A stretch of DNA of 64,000 nucleotides from Protopterus annectens (Eukaryota; Chordata; Ceratodontiformes; Protopteridae): assembly GCF_019279795.1 (NCBI RefSeq), contig NC_056748.1:696674306-696738305 (forward strand), given 5' to 3'. This document shows, piece after piece, positions 35,674-46,773 of the stretch. Each line of letters begins with the position of its first letter. Within the stretch, counting starts at the first letter, position 1. A program made the translations under genes and the position numbers. The notes beneath the pieces are model-generated. The model was given only the letters and a program-made list of their open reading frames with translations. It made no database searches and had not been told where the DNA came from.

Positions 35674-36934
35674 CACAAAGCTACAAAATTCAAAGTGGAA
35701 AGGGATGATGATGATGAAGCAGTGGGGTAATTCAAGAAATAAGGAAATAATGTGATTTTGGATGCAGATCCTTAAGGAAAGCAAAAGCAGTCATACAGAA
35801 TATTACACTTATAAACTAGCAGAAAGTATACAAAGAACTAAGCCAACATGGGAATGAAGAAAAGGAGATTATGCCGATAGGAAAGACTGCAATTAGGGGT
35901 ACAGAAAACAGACAACAGGAAGATGGCATTTACTGGAGAAAGATGGCAAAGGACCCAATGTATTAAGAACAAATAATTAGAGAAGAAAGTAACAGAATGG
36001 GAAGAGGTCAAGAAGACATTTGGATTGCAGGCTAGTAATTGCCTTCCCTATCAGGAACTGCAAAGAGAAAGGGATAAGGGAATCTGAAGTGAAAGACCTG
36101 CACTGGTTGAGTTTTTAATTGAATCTAGAACAGAAGCTGTTAAAAAAATGGATAATTAGTAGGCATATAAAAATACTGCATGATAACTACAGGAATCAAT
36201 CAGAAGAGATTGGGAAGAGAGATCAGATTTGCAATTCACAAAGAAACAATGGGAGGACATTTGTATGCCTCTAAGATTTAGGATTTTTGTCTTGAAGTGT
36301 TTGCACAGATATTTTTATATCCCAAGCAGACTGCAAAGAATGTTTCCTTAGTTAGATGGCAAATGTTGGAGTTGCGATGGGGGAAAAAAAGGCAACTGGG
36401 AACATATGCTTTCTGAGTTAAATGAGCTGGCAGACTTTTCCAATTCCCAGTAGAATACTGTCAAGAATACTGTGACAGCAAGTGAGTGTGACAAAGGAAA
36501 TGATGTTTTTTGAGCTGGGATACAGGATCTGAATTGCCTAGACATAGTATGGCCTTGTTAATTTTAATTCTGATGGCTGCAAAAAAAAGCAGTTACTAGA
36601 AAATGGAAATCAATATCTAAACCAACTATACTTGAAGTAATGAATATTGTAAGAGAGATAAAAGAACGGGGAATAGGATCTTTAGAAAAGGGTATCAGTA
36701 AATTATATAGCAAAAAAATGGTAACTATGGGAACAATGCATGCAGATAAATGGAGGAGGAATGATGTTAAATAGAAAGCAGGAACTGAATAATTTATGCA
36801 ATGTTACTTAGATTAAGAGATATATAAACATTTATGTGATGTATAAAGTTTTTAAATGTGAACTTGTCAATATGGCTTGATTACTAATGTTAAGTTTGCC
36901 TGTGTTACAAGTGATAATTCACTAAAAGTGCTTA

Positions 36935-38715
36935 AAAAGAAAGAGCAACTCCCAAAACAGAGACCCTGCTGTTGCACCTATGAAAGAAGCATCAGTTTCA
37001 TTCTAAGTGGACTTTATAGAATATCCTGCTGAGTAGTAGTGTTAAGTAAAGACAAAAGGGAAGATTTATTGCAGGAGTCAGGAATGTCTTATATACCTGC
37101 TGCTGAAACTGGATAACAGGTACCCAGACATATACTTTTGATAGTTAATGCTATGGAAAGAAAGGGTGGCAAACATGTTTCCATAACTCTACTATACTTA
37201 TCACTGGGAAGGCATTAGTAAAGGGTTGAAGCTGAGTGTTTTGTCTGATCCAGTGGATATTATAGACAGATCAGAAGAGGGATTTTTATACAGACACCTG
37301 TGAGTACCCGGTACCTTATAAATCCTATCTTGTTCCTTAGGGGCTGGTGGCTGTGACTCCAGGTTCAGGCCAGCTGTTAAGAAAGTGACCTGCAAGGCCT
37401 CAAACATAAGAAGGAAAGCAGAGGCCCTGGGATACTCACATTCAATAAATCATCTTCTGCACCTCTGAAACTGGTTTTCCTTCCCATTGAAAATTGCATA
37501 TCATCTTTAAAATAGTGTATGTAACGGATAATTCATTTAATGTGGAGTCAGTGGAAAGAGTGCCCTCATCCTCTGACTCAAATTCAGTCTGGGAATGGAA
37601 CTGAATGGAATAAGCAAGTGATTCTTCCTCAGAACTGGTATTACTTGCCTACTTTTGATGGGATGAAGAGGAGGAACAGAAAAGAAATTAAGGAGGTTTA
37701 AAGACATAAGAGCTTTAAACACCCCTTGATAAAATCATACTATTCTTTCTGTGGATCAATGTGGAGGATGCAGCAGCAGAAAAGGTATGGTTAGTTTTCT
37801 GCTTCCTCTTTTTGGAAGTGTCGACAGAAGCTGAGAGCGTAGGATATGACCCTTAGGACGACTTCTTGGATGCAGATGTGTGGAACATTCTCCAATCCCT
37901 CAGATATAATCAGCCAAGGTCTTACCTTTCTGGCCTTACCGGCCAGCTGATTGGTCATATGAAAAGTGACATCAGGCTGCCCTTGTTGGCCTCCAGCAGG
38001 GTCATGACAGCAGAAACTGGATGGTCTGAAGGCTCACCATGTGCAACAATGGAGATATGGGTGTCTGACTGGAAAACTGTAACTTGTGAAGGTTTTAACT
38101 TTTAAGTTTCCTCAGCTTTTGAGGGATATCCTACAAGGAGACTGAGAAGCCATCCTACCCTTGTGTGAGCTTCTAAAGTCTCTGATTTTCTAAATACATT
38201 TTGAGAGAGGCTAAATGGCTCCTAATGGTTTTAAGGACAGTATATTTGCAAATTGAATACTCTCTAATTTGTAATTAGGAACAAAATGAAAATGACATTT
38301 AGTATGGTAGTCTTTGTAAGGTATCTGCTTACCACAATCACATATACCTCTCAAAACAAAAAATATCAAAATTTTAGTCAAACGTTTGATGAAACTGGAA
38401 GGGTCCCCAGTAGGGATACTAATCTGTACACTAGCAATGGAACTGGCATAGGTCATAGGGTTGACAGACCAAATCAACAAACATAGTCTTTCTTCTTGGC
38501 TGGCAGCAAGAAAGTTTGAGGAATTTCATATCTGTACATGCCACATATACCTGTAAGCTTCCTCATATCATGGTCATGACTCAGATGTATGGCTTGACAG
38601 GAAGGTTCCCAAATGTTTGTATACTGGCCAGATGTAGAGTATCCTTGGCAGGATACTTTACATATTTGAGTAATACTGGAAACGTGATCAAACGAAGTAC
38701 ATTTCCAAAGCAACA
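36935..38715 (-). mobile_element. Old DIRS fragment: gag and 5' terminal repeat
   Basis: Minus-strand DIRS remnant. The 5' repeat lies at about 38480-38715, with a CATACTGGCCAGATG-type block (complement of 38625-38639). Gag starts with 'ICDCGKQIPYKDYHTKC' (about 38340-38290). Further down 'LMSLNLLNFFSVPP' (37700) matches 'LMALKPPSAVSVFP' in DIRS-I, and 'QDRIYKVPGTHRCLYKNPSS' (about 37330-37275) matches 'PDRYYRVPDFHKVLFKDPAA' in DIRS-D. The rest of the element is missing. No open gene. Confidence 0.65.
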
Positions 38716-38759
38716 TCCCACTTTATGTAATTAATCTAAATCCATTCTGTATAGTATAA

Positions 38760-41400
38760 TCAGAGGTAAAATACGTAAGCTACTGCTTCAGTGATTTCTG
38801 TATATACTAATACTGTACTATTAAAGCAAGAAAGTACTTCTACTTAGTTGTAATGTATCCACAGTCCTTACAATAAAGATAAGAAATATTGGAAAGAAGC
38901 AAGTTAAAGTTAATATGATGTTATGATCTTGGACTACTGGGGGTTTTAAAAGTGTACTGACGATATATATAAAACTATAAGATAATCATTTCCCTTGTTT
39001 TTATAGAGGTACATCTGTGCCTTGACTAATGCCATCAGTTTAAGCTACAGACATGTGTTTTTTTCTTAAGCAAATACTCAACAAACAGAAAAAAAAAAGC
39101 ATGAACAACTAAAAACTTATTTAAGGGTAGGTAGGCTAACAAAGTTTAATGAAGACACACCAGTTGTTTTTCACATCTGGGAGGGGTATAGAAGTAAGAC
39201 AAGAACAGACAGTAATATGTGTTATGTGGAACCACAGCCTCTAACATGCGTATTAACAAGGTTAATCCTAAGTTTAGTTCAGGTATTCTGCCTTTGGGTG
39301 CAGCTGATCCTATATGGAGGGATAAACATTATTTCTTTAGAAAAACATAGCTGTGTGTGTTTGCTGTGAGTTGAGAGGGGTTGGAGGTTTTGAAAATATT
39401 TTTTTCTTTCAGTAGTCTAGAAAAATGTGACATGGATTCCAACAGAGATTAGAAGAAGCAACTGCATACAAAATCAGCCTGCCAAATATATTAGTGTGTG
39501 TAAGTTGCAAGATGGAAACACATTCAAAAAAATCTGTCATATTTAATACATTGGAGCAATAGCACAGTGGCTCCTTTGCCAATATTAACACAGGATGTAC
39601 AGTAAGTGGCCTTAGAGGTACAGACAAAAAAAAAAAAAAGAGTACTGAATTATACTGTGTGTAGAATGAAAATAGCAATAATAAAACAGGTACATCTGGA
39701 TAGATATGAACATGAATTTAACAAAGAAAGGACTTCAGGATGGAAATTTAGGAACAAAGGAAAAGGCAAGTAATAATGACTGCTAAAGGGGCTCCGATAG
39801 TGATAGAAGAGGAAGATGCAATAATGAATGGTTCCTGGTAGTACAGAGTTACTGGCAGGAGAAGAGAATTATGCAGGCATGTACTTAAATTCCACCTAAA
39901 ACTAGTATTATGGAGCTTGGGAGAATGTTTGGTGAAATAATACGCTTTCGGCAGGGAATATTACTTATGGGTTGGGAATGAAATTAGATTTACAATACTG
40001 AGGATGTTTCAGGAAGAGCGGAAAGGGAAATATAACGAAAAAGGTTAGATTTCTAAAGAAGTATAAGAGTACTGGGAGATATGAAGTCAGCAGGAGGAAC
40101 CCGGATAAAATTTACATATTATTCTACAACATATGACTGGTCCAGACTGGATATATTATATTTCACAGGGGCATGTGCATTTAACTGAAAGTATTGGGAC
40201 CCATTCAATAACTATATCAGATCATGTAAAAATGAGACACTGGTGCTTTCCTACTTATCTGGTAAAAAAGTGAAGTATTTAACACATGGGTAGTGGATAT
40301 GACTAAACAGTTATTGGGGAAAACATGAATTATTCAGAAGAAACAGTGAGAAGGATAAAATGAAAACAGGGTTTAAAACCAAGGTATAAATAAGAGGGAA
40401 AGAGATTTGGGAAAGAAGTAATAGGAAGTATTTAAAGGTGTTGATAAAGGTTAAAGTACTGCAGAAGAAAAGAAATATCATAGAACAAGAGAAAGAGTAA
40501 CTTCAGAGTGCTAAAGGAAACATAAGGGAGCATATGGATAATATGTACATATTGAGAAAGGCTGCTGTAAAGCAACTATTTTTGATAACTCTCAAAGTAA
40601 AAGCTTCTAGCACAATAACTCAGGAAACAGAAAGTATAAAGAATTGTAATTAAACTTAGGGAGCCTAAGACAAGAAAAAATAACCAGAGATCCTCTAGAC
40701 GTATTTGAGATACTACTGGAATTTTAAGAAAATTTTGTATAGAGCAGAGGAATGGGGAAACCACAACAAGACACGCATGGAAATGTTTATGGAAGACTCA
40801 ATTATGCAGATATTACAGGAAACTGAAGCTCAACAATTAATAGCCAAGGCAGAAAGAGGTGGGATAACAATAGTGATGTGTAATCAACGGGGAAGTTTCC
40901 AGGAGCAGACAGTATTCCTGTGGAAATCTAGAGGCTAGGAAGGAAGAAAATCATAAAGTTCTGGAAGGTTTTATCAATATTTTGAATGGGGATTGAGATA
41001 CCAGCTTACTGGAAAAAAGTTATGGTGGTTGCTTTACTCAAAGAAGGGAAGGAGCCTTCAGATATGGTTTCATACAGACCTATTTCAATTCTAAACCATA
41101 ATTATATACAGTGTGTATGTCTTCTACTACCTAAAAGAATAGCAAAAGCATTAAAGTTGACAGAAACAGATCAGTGGGGTTTTGGGAGGGAAGATGAGAT
41201 GCATTTGACAACATTAATAGAGCAATAATGATTTAGAATAGAGCAATGTATAAAGAAACACTACTATTGTTGATGGGTCTTAATGCAAAGAAAACATTTG
41301 AGGGAGTCAGCCTTGATTTTTGAGGAGGACAATCATAGCATTTCCATTTTCAGACATAAGGTTAATAAGTAGGCTATATAAAAAGTTGGAGAAAAGCCAT
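38760..41400 (+). mobile_element. L1-3, plus-strand L1 fragment (continues at 51795-52190)
   Basis: Collinear with L1-1: inter-ORF region (38870-39220 resembles 20470-20920), endonuclease (39655-40200, with 'EFNKERTSG'-like sequence matching 'VNLTKKGFRDG'), and RT start at 40986-41228 ('EIPAYWKKVMVVALLKEGKE', 'SYRPISILNHNY', 'LTETDQWGFGRED'). The RT continues to about 41400 ('RLISRLYKKLEK'). It resumes near 51795 with a 'SSGIRQGCPF'-type block. Heavily mutated. L1-4 sits in between. Confidence 0.7.
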
Positions 41401-41514
41401 TTTAATAATGGTGTTTTAAAAATATCACAACACATAGGCACCCATATGTTACTAGAAAAGAAAACAAACCACATTCTCATTTTTTCCATTTGCACACATT
41501 ATATATTACACGTC

Positions 41515-41546
<32 letters not shown>

Positions 41547-42017
41547 AACTGTCTTTCAATCCAGCATTAAATAAATCACCTAATTCTTGCCTTCCCTTAA
41601 ACCTCACTCCTCTTCCTGAATTTCATTCTGCTTTTATTGTTCTCAATAATTCCATTTATTTTTATGCAATTTGCTCCTTCCCATTTCTAAAGATCTCTCA
41701 TCCAGTTCTTTCATCTCTTTTACAATATTCAGTACTTCAAATACAGTTGGCAAAGATTTTGATTTCCATTTTCTATTAATTGCTTTTCGGCAACCAAGAG
41801 AATTAAACTTAATAAGGTCTTACTATGTACAGGCAATTCAGACCCTGTGTTCCAGCTCAAAAGAATCATTCATTAGTAACAATCATTTGCTCCCCCAATA
41901 TTTTTGACAAAATACTGAGAAGCGAATTAATCTGCCAACTCATTAAACTCCTAAAAATGTTAGAATCCAAAAAAACCAAAGCGAGCAGGAAATACGTGCA
42001 AAAAGACAATTTAATAT

Positions 42018-42062
42018 TGTTAGCGCTTTCGGAAAGAGACTGTGCTTTTCCTTCTTCAGACA
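42018..42062 (-). ncRNA. Hammerhead ribozyme-like motif in pseudo-LTR (left, inverted copy)
   Basis: Inverted copy in PLE-1: on the minus strand CTGAAGA begins at 42059, followed by the same stem II, GAA and AGCGCT. It has the TGT/ACA helix-I bases like the right copy. Being near the left end, it lies on the strand from which PLE-1 would be transcribed. Confidence 0.6.
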
Positions 42063-42408
42063 TAGAACACTCACAATCAAATGTTTATAAAAGAAAAAAT
42101 GTACTATCAATTAATTAATTAAATGAAGTAAAAATCAAGATTTAAAGTGAAAGACTCTATTACTTAAACACTTCCAAAAAGTTGCAACCAAGAACAGTTG
42201 CATAAAATCTAGCTGAGCAACCCTTAGTATGCAGGAATTCATAACAACCTAAATACATACATTTTAAATACAAATCTAAAATAACCATCAATTAATAAGA
42301 TTATTACTAAAAAGTCTAAAATGAAAATTTAAAAAGACAAAAATGTATATATGCCACTTACAAAGGAGAACTGTCATAGAAATATATAATAATTTCACTT
42401 TTCTAACT

Positions 42409-43650
42409 TCATCTTTTTAAAGACAAAAGTTTTAAAAAACACTTAATCAAAACTGTTTCATTCAAACCTGGGGACAAATACGCTGCAGTGGAAATTAGCC
42501 ATCTTAATTCTTCAATTTCCAAATTGATTTGCCAAGGGCCACCTCTCACATCTGTGCTTAAGTGCTTTAATACTGAAAACTTAAAGGAGTGGTCTGGAAA
42601 ATCGACAATATGCCTTGCCAATGCATTGGTTGTATCCTTCTTGCTTATAGCATACAAATGTTCATAAATACGTTGCCTTAGCTTCCTTTCGGTCTTGCCG
42701 ATATAGAAAGCTTTACAAACTTGGCAACAAGCGCAATACACCACTCCCTTTGTGTCACATGAAAATTTACCCTGGGTCTTGTAAAGCCTGTCCCTAATTT
42801 TAAATTGGTAATTCAAGTTTAAATGCTTACATTGATGACACCTTCCACACTTAAACATACCCTTGTTTTTGTTAGGGGGTGGATTAGTGGAGTATTGCAA
42901 CAACATTTTTAAATTTTGCCCTCGTCTAAAGGCAATTTTTGGTTTGTTGCCAAGGGCTTTATGTAGAGACATATCCTCTATAAGGAGAGTCCAGTTCTTA
43001 TAAAGGGTCTCCTTAATAAAGGAGTGATCCAAATTGTATGTACATAAAAAACTTGTAGTATGACAGTTGGTGTTACTAGGTAGACAATCATGTGCCTCCC
43101 AACCGGAATAACAGACTCTTGCAAGCCCCCGGTTGTTCCTAGTAATGGCTTAAAGCAGCCAGCGTGCCGTTTAGTGGTTACCTCAATGTAGATGTTAGAG
43201 ACTAAACTCAGCGGGTAACCCCTCCTAAGAAACATTCTTTCAAGAAGGCCACATTCTTCAAAGAAATCAGAGTCATCTGAAATCATTCTGGCTGCCCTCA
43301 CCATCTGCCCCTTAACCACTGCTCTCTTTTGGTGGTAGGGGTGACAGCTGGAGAAATGGAGGAAAGAGTTGGAATATGTGGGCTTCCTATAAATTGTGCT
43401 TTTAAATCTATTTCTGGCCACGTCCTTATGAATACGAATGTCAAGAAAGTTAGTGGTTTCATTTTCTAAATTAAATGTAAACTCTAAAAAGTTGGTTGAA
43501 GCAGTGATTAGTTTAATAAAATCTTGCACTGTTTCACTGGGGCCTTTCCATAAAATGAACATGTCATCTTGGTATCTTGTATACCAAGCGACATTGTTCT
43601 TAAACATAGTAGTAGTTTGGAAAAGCGTGGTGGTCTCCCAATGTGCCATA
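42409..43650 (-). pseudogene. PLE-1 RT C-terminal part and GIY-YIG endonuclease
   Basis: Two frames. 42978-43649: 'WYTRYQDDMFILWKGPSE' (Q-D-D catalytic box at the position of Y-x-D-D), 'TNFLEFTFNLENETTNFLDI' and the thumb 'KRAVVKGQMVRAARMIS'. 42409-43032: 'MFKCGRCHQCKHLNL' (Cys/His pairs of the Penelope linker) and the endonuclease 'GVVYCACCQVCKAFYIGKTE' with 'RKLRQRIYEHLYAI'. The frame changes between 43170 and 43030. The 5' part is missing; the unit starts at 'MAHWETTTLF' (43649), head-to-head with PLE-2. Confidence 0.85.
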
Positions 43651-43741
43651 TTAAATTGTCTTTTTGCACGTATATCCTGCTCGCTTTGGTTTTTTGGATT
43701 CTAAGTTTGTCTTTTTGCCTTTCGTGTTTGTTTGGTATTTC

Positions 43742-44987
43742 ATGGCAAACCAAGGTGGAGCAGGTTCACAAGGCTCTCTCTTCTCACAAGACGAGCCTGT
43801 TGTTAATGACGTGAGTAACGTAAGCTCTGCATCTGGAGAGGCGAACACCGCTGGTAACCTCACAGCCCTTTTGCAAGTTCTTATGGGCCGTGTGGAGAGC
43901 TTAACACAGAAAGTTGAGAGTTTGGCTGATTCTGCCAAACAAGGGAATTCTAGCATGCAGCTATTCATAAGGACGTGGCCAGAAATAGATTTAAAAGCAC
44001 AATTTATAGGAAGCCCATGTATTCCAACTCTTTCCTCCATTTCTCCAGCTGTCACCCCTACCACCAAAAGAGAGCAGTGGTTAAGGGGCAGATGGTGAGG
44101 GCAGCCAGAATGATTTCAGATGACTCTGATTTCTTTGAAGAATGTGGCCTTCTTGAAAGAATGTTTCTTAGGAGGGGTTACTCGCTGAGTTTAGTCTCTA
44201 ACATCTACATTGAGGTAACCACTAAACGGCACGCTGGCTGCTTTAAGCCATTACTAGGAACAACCGGGGGCTTGCAAGAGTCTGTTATTCCGGTTGGGGA
44301 GGCACATGATTGTCTACCTAGTAACACCAACTGTCATACTACAAGTTTTTTATGTACATACAATTTGGATCACTCCTTTATTAGGGAGACCCTTTATAAA
44401 CACTGGACTCTCCTTATAGAGGATATGTCTCTACATAAAGCCCTTGGCAACAAACCAAAAATTGCCTTTAGACGAGGGCAAAATTTAAAAATGTTGTTGC
44501 AATACTCCACTAATCCACCCCCTAACAAAAACAAGGGTATGTTTAAGTGTGGAAGGTGTCATCAATGTAAGCATTTAAACTTGAATTACCAATTTAAAAT
44601 TAGGGACAGGCTTTACAAGACCCAGGGTAAATTTTCATGTGACACAAAGGGAGTGGTGTATTGCGTTTGTTGCCAAGTTTGTAAAGCTTTCTATATCGGC
44701 AAGACCGAAAGGAAGCTAAGGCAACATATTTATGAACATTTGTATGCTATAAGCAAGAAGGATAAAACCAATGCATTGGCAAGGCATATTGTCGATTTTC
44801 CAGACCACTCCTTTAAGTTTTCAGTATTAAAGCACTTAAGCACAGATGTGAGAGGTGGCCCTTGGCAAATCAATTTGGAAATTGAAGAATTAAGATGGCA
44901 AATTTCCACTGCAGCGTATTTGCCCCCAGGTTTGAATGAAACAGTTTCGATTAAGTGTTTTTTAAAACTTTTGTCTTTAAAAAGATG
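43742..44987 (+). pseudogene. PLE-2: ORF1 start fused to RT/endonuclease by deletion
   Basis: ORF1 begins 'MANQGGAGSQGSLFSQDEP' at 43742 and runs about 73 codons to 43960. It then jumps to the RT thumb at 43961 (ATTCATAAGGACGTGG, equal to 48080 of PLE-3). About 2.4 kb of ORF1 and RT are gone and the frames do not agree. From 43975 a 337-codon frame is open to 44988, with an uninterrupted GIY-YIG domain ('CKAFYIGKTERKLRQHIYEH'). This is a good reference for the endonuclease even though the unit cannot encode RT. Confidence 0.85.
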
Positions 44988-44999
44988 AAGTTAGAAAAG

Positions 45000-45480
45000 T
45001 GAAATTATTATATATTTCTATGACAGTTCTCCTTTGTAAGTGGCATATATACATTTTTGTCTTTTTAAATTTTCATTTTAGACTTTTTAGTAATAATCTT
45101 ATTAATTATTAATTGATGGTTATTTTAGATTTGTATTTAAAATGTATGTATTTAGGTTGTTATGAATTCATGCATACTAAGGGTTGCTCAGCTAGATTTT
45201 ATGCAACTGTTTTTGGTTGCAACTTTTTGGAAGTGTTTAAGTAATAGAGTCTTTCACTTTAAATCTTGATTTTTACTTCATTTAATTAATTAATTGATAG
45301 TACATTTTTTCTTTTATAAACATTTGATTGTGAGTGTTCTATATCTGAAGAAGGAAAAGCACAGTCTCTTTCCGAAAGCGCTAACAATATTAAATTGTCT
45401 TTTTGCACGTATTTCCTGCTCGCTTTGGTTTTTTGGATTCTAAGTTTGTCTTTTTGCCTTTCGTGTTTGTTTGGTATTTC
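45000..45480 (+). repeat. Penelope pseudo-LTR between PLE-2 and PLE-3
   Basis: About 480 bases from the end of the PLE-2 ORF to the PLE-3 start codon. It is nearly identical to 49100-49580, and, inverted, to 41962-42405. The unit ends ...TTTTGGATTCTAAG and CTTTCGTGTTTGTTT. It contains a hammerhead-like fold (45342-45386). Direct pseudo-LTRs flank PLE-3. Confidence 0.9.
45342..45386 (+). ncRNA. Hammerhead ribozyme-like motif in pseudo-LTR (middle copy)
   Basis: Core CTGAAGA at 45345-45351, one A, a stem II of GGAAA/TTTCC closed by an 11-base loop, then GAA followed by the self-complementary AGCGCT and A. That is the C-U-G-A-N-G-A ... G-A-A order of a hammerhead, with a palindromic stem III that could pair between two molecules. 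The extra A before stem II departs from the textbook core. Helix I is weak in this copy (TAT before the core). Minimal hammerheads are known in Penelope-like retroelements. Confidence 0.6.
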
Positions 45481-46773
45481 ATGGCAAACCAAGGTGGAGC
45501 AGGTTCACAAGGCGAGCCTGTTGTTAATGACGTGAGTAACGTAAGCTCTGCATCTGGAGAGGCGAACGCCGCTGGTAACCTCACAGCCCTTTTGCAAGTT
45601 CTTATGGGCCGTGTGGAGAGCTTAACACAGAAAGTTGAGAGTTTGGCTGATTCTGCCAAACAAGGGAATTCTAGCATGCAGCAACCTTTTACGCCTAATG
45701 TACCTATGGGCACTGCGACTTTATCTAGTATTAGCAATGGGAGTTTGCCACCTTCTAACTCTAACTATCGAGGAAATTGTGATGTAAACCGAGGGGTTAC
45801 AACTGAAACTGGTAGAAACGCACAGCCAACGCTTCCGACTGGAGTCCTTAACCAGCCTGGGGATATAAGCAACAACAGGAACCTCATTGAATCGGCACCA
45901 ACTCTTGGGAGCTTCTTATGTAACGAAAATTTTTTCTGTAATAATCGTGTATCCACTTCTAGCGCAATGCAAGTGAACACACCCACCAATCTTTCATCCA
46001 CCATTAACTTATTTGACTATAAGCTATTTCGCTGCAGGAAACTGCAGCTAGAAATTTCATACTTGGAGGAATGCTTGAGCAAAGAAATTATACCTAAAGG
46101 GCTCAGGCAGTGGAGGTACCCTGTTGGGTTGGTTAACCAGTCCGAGTTTCATTTTGAACTTTTGGAATTATTTAACAAGCAGGGCTTTGAGTTTATAAAA
46201 ATACTGGTTAAACATTATAAATCTCAAGTTTTGGCTTTTAAAAACAAACTAGAATTATTGGAAAATGATATAACATTGAGTGTTGATTTTCCTCGTTACA
46301 AATATGAATATATGAGGATTTTCAACAGTATTGAGGCCACTATCACTAAATTGGCTTGTGCTAAGAAAAAGAAAATTGCAAGAGACGTTCAGCAGTATTC
46401 CTCTGGGACTGCCTACCCCCCACCTCCACCAGTGTTGGGTAACAGCTTTCAGAGGATTTCTAATGAAAATGCTGGTAGCAATGAAGAGGGTGACCTTGGT
46501 GAACATGAACATGATCTTGACAGTTGTAGAGAAGAGAACTTGCCAAGAAGAAGTGAAAGGATTAGGAATAATGGCAACAACCAACCCGTTCCCAACACCC
46601 GGATAGCTGGTAATAAGAATAATAACAGTAATAGTAACAGTAATTACAACAATCAATTTACAGCAAGTTCACAACAGGGTTTTCCATTACACCAGGCCAA
46701 CGGTCAGAACAATTCGAGACCGCCCAACCAGCAAGGGCATACGCGGAAACGAAGGAACCAGCGCAGGAGGTAG
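45481..46773 (+). CDS. PLE-3 ORF1 protein
   Basis: An intact 430-codon ORF. I chose the ATG at 45481 (MANQGGAGSQGEP) because the upstream in-frame part is pseudo-LTR. Visible parts: a short coiled coil at residues about 40-65 ('LTALLQVLMGRVESLTQKVE' with leucine/valine heptads), a charged alpha-helical middle ('FRCRKLQLEISYLEECLSKE', about 185-205), an acidic stretch with 'NLPRRSERIRNN', an Asn/Ser-rich low-complexity segment (about 377-390) and a basic end 'TRKRRNQRRR'. This is the layout of an RNA-binding, self-associating ORF1. I do not recognise a named domain. The end overlaps the ORF2 frame. Confidence 0.7.
   Translation: MANQGGAGSQGEPVVNDVSNVSSASGEANAAGNLTALLQVLMGRVESLTQKVESLADSAKQGNSSMQQPFTPNVPMGTATLSSISNGSLPPSNSNYRGNCDVNRGVTTETGRNAQPTLPTGVLNQPGDISNNRNLIESAPTLGSFLCNENFFCNNRVSTSSAMQVNTPTNLSSTINLFDYKLFRCRKLQLEISYLEECLSKEIIPKGLRQWRYPVGLVNQSEFHFELLELFNKQGFEFIKILVKHYKSQVLAFKNKLELLENDITLSVDFPRYKYEYMRIFNSIEATITKLACAKKKKIARDVQQYSSGTAYPPPPPVLGNSFQRISNENAGSNEEGDLGEHEHDLDSCREENLPRRSERIRNNGNNQPVPNTRIAGNKNNNSNSNSNYNNQFTASSQQGFPLHQANGQNNSRPPNQQGHTRKRRNQRRR

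Larger units (their letters stand above)
19100..36930 (+). mobile_element. L1-1, L1-type LINE split by two large insertions
   Basis: An L1-type non-LTR retrotransposon on the plus strand: ORF1 from 19158, a long inter-ORF region with a SINE, ORF2 endonuclease at 21540-22158, then the opposite-strand L1-2 (22167-28028), then ORF2 middle (28029-29090), then DIRS-D (29091-34685), then the RT core (34686 onward) and 3' part to about 36930. Joining the flanks across DIRS-D keeps the L1 frame exactly. The flanks of L1-2 carry an 8-base direct repeat. Many stops, so inactive. Confidence 0.75.

Noticed and set aside
35548..35784. Open frames made of Tyr-Ile repeats on the minus strand
   Set aside because: They are translations of the (TA)n microsatellite, not a protein.
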